Shown here: piece after piece, positions 13,975 to 14,756 of the stretch
How positions within the stretch are numbered: the stretch's first letter is position 1
Layout: each line of letters opens with the position of its first letter
From: Microbacterium sp. p3-SID336
Lineage (GTDB): Bacteria; Actinomycetota; Actinomycetes; Actinomycetales; Microbacteriaceae
Reading direction: 5' to 3'
Length of the DNA: 14,756 nt
NCBI RefSeq assembly: GCF_025143365.1
Contig: NZ_JALXPE010000081.1
Coordinates: 1 to 14,756 of the forward strand
Made by a program: the position numbers and the translations under genes
The notes under the pieces: generated by a model
What the model saw: the letters and a program-made list of their open reading frames with translations, nothing else
Databases searched by the model: none
What the model was told of the DNA's origin: nothing

Positions 13975-14724
13975 ATGACTGCGAAGCGCACCCTGATCCT
14001 GCTCCGCCACGGCCAGAGCGAGTGGAACGAACTGAACCTCTTCACCGGCTGGGTGGACGTCCGTCTCACCGAGCAGGGCAAGCGCGAGGCCCGTCGCGGT
14101 GGAGAGCTGCTGGCGGAGTCCGGGATCCTCCCCGACGTGCTGCACACCTCGCTGCTGAGCCGGGCGATCCAGACCGCCGATATCGCGCTCGACGCGGCCG
14201 ACCGCCTGTGGATCCCGGTCACGCGCTCCTGGCGGCTCAATGAGCGCCACTACGGAGCGCTCCAGGGCAAGGACAAGGCACAGACGCTCGAGGAGTTCGG
14301 CCCGGAGCAGTTCCAGCTGTGGCGTCGCTCGTTCGACGTGCCGCCGCCTCCGCTGGACGACGCGAGCGAGTTCAGCCAGGTGGACGACCCTCGTTATGCG
14401 CACATCGACGGCGAGGTGCCGCGCACCGAGTCCCTCAAGCTCGTGATCGACCGACTGCTGCCCTACTGGGAGAGTGCGATCGTCCCCGACCTCGAGGCGG
14501 GCAAGACGGTGCTCGTGACCGCGCACGGCAACTCGCTGCGCGGCCTGGTCAAGCACCTGGAAGGCATCAGCGACGACGACATCGCTGCGCTCAACATCCC
14601 CACCGGCATCCCGCTCGTGTACGAACTCGACGAGAACAACGTGCCGACCGGCCAGGGACGCTATCTCGACCCTGAAGCCGCCGCCGCGGGCGCGGCCGCG
14701 GTTGCGGCGCAGGGCAAGAAGTAG
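13975..14724 (+). CDS. gpmA: 2,3-bisphosphoglycerate-dependent phosphoglycerate mutase
   Basis: Glycolytic and gluconeogenic enzyme interconverting 3- and 2-phosphoglycerate through a phosphohistidine intermediate. The 249-residue protein is full length with '[10 protein letters not shown]' (9-18; nucleophile His12), '[15 protein letters not shown]' (21-35), 'SRAIQTA' (62-68), '[12 protein letters not shown]' (87-98; acid/base Glu90), and '[17 protein letters not shown]' (181-197; His184). The C-terminal tail is Ala-rich. The start is fixed by the -10 hexamer six bases upstream. The 32 bases after the stop hold nothing recognisable. In M. tuberculosis gpm1 (Rv0489) lies next to senX3-regX3, so the phosphate two-component system or phoU might follow outside the window; this is inference only. 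Confidence 0.96.
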   Translation: MTAKRTLILLRHGQSEWNELNLFTGWVDVRLTEQGKREARRGGELLAESGILPDVLHTSLLSRAIQTADIALDAADRLWIPVTRSWRLNERHYGALQGKDKAQTLEEFGPEQFQLWRRSFDVPPPPLDDASEFSQVDDPRYAHIDGEVPRTESLKLVIDRLLPYWESAIVPDLEAGKTVLVTAHGNSLRGLVKHLEGISDDDIAALNIPTGIPLVYELDENNVPTGQGRYLDPEAAAAGAAAVAAQGKK

Positions 14725-14756
14725 CCCCGCCCGGTCACTCGGCCTCTCTGCGGCGA

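Noticed and set aside
12949..14556. 535-codon minus-strand frame across the methyltransferase and gpm
   Set aside because: Antisense to gpm and out of frame with the motif-bearing methyltransferase reading; Arg-rich shadow.

Overview
The window is high-GC chromosomal DNA with dense genes, GTG starts, TANNNT -10 hexamers placed exactly six bases before ATG codons, and protein families typical of Actinobacteria (GlnR-type regulator, MutT1 fusion, RskA-like anti-sigma factor, DUF1794 FABP/nitrobindin-like protein). The product sequences look most like Microbacterium or a close Microbacteriaceae relative. This is a judgement from protein resemblance, not from a search. Base composition and gene style are uniform, and I see no insertion sequence, phage, plasmid, CRISPR or RNA gene. 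It is a core genomic region.

Layout, left to right. (1) Positions 1-680: the 3' part of an RskA-type anti-sigma factor, whose 5' end lies outside the window. (2) 710-1339: a conserved actinobacterial hypothetical protein, followed by a 260-base intergenic stretch that opens with tandem repeats. (3) 1600-2484: a PabC-like class IV PLP enzyme, ended by a strong hairpin (2498-2535) shared with the convergent pst operon. (4) 2547-6647, minus strand: pstSCAB, the high-affinity phosphate ABC importer, with a textbook 11-base direct-repeat PHO box upstream of pstS and a hairpin between pstS and pstC. (5) 6810-9967, minus strand: ppk1 and mutT1 with a 4-base overlap. (6) 10003-10692, minus strand: an orphan GlnR-type regulator. 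(7) 10761-12948, plus strand: a three-helix membrane protein, a 37-residue membrane smORF, a FABP/nitrobindin-like protein and a YgfZ-family protein. (8) 13095-13916, minus strand: a class I methyltransferase. (9) 13975-14724, plus strand: 2,3-bisphosphoglycerate-dependent phosphoglycerate mutase.

How the genes work together. The block glnR - ppk1 - mutT1 - pstSCAB runs in one direction. It puts nitrogen-type regulation, polyphosphate storage, nucleotide/polyphosphate-type hydrolysis and phosphate import side by side. The pstS promoter carries two perfect GTTCACC-type units just upstream of the predicted -35 position. A weaker two-unit version sits directly upstream of ppk1, so uptake and storage may share one two-component regulator (SenX3-RegX3 or PhoR-PhoP). 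No such regulator and no phoU is encoded here. The pabC / FABP / ygfZ / glnR / pst grouping resembles the Mycobacterium tuberculosis Rv0811c-Rv0821c neighbourhood as I remember it, and ppk1-mutT1 resembles Rv2984-Rv2985.

Nothing here looks like a new defence or mobile system. The points most worth checking are the ppk1 PHO-like site, the tandem repeats that begin on the stop codons of two unrelated genes (one of them in frame, with TAG where the other copies have GAG), the series of leaderless promoters, and the unannotated 37-residue membrane smORF.
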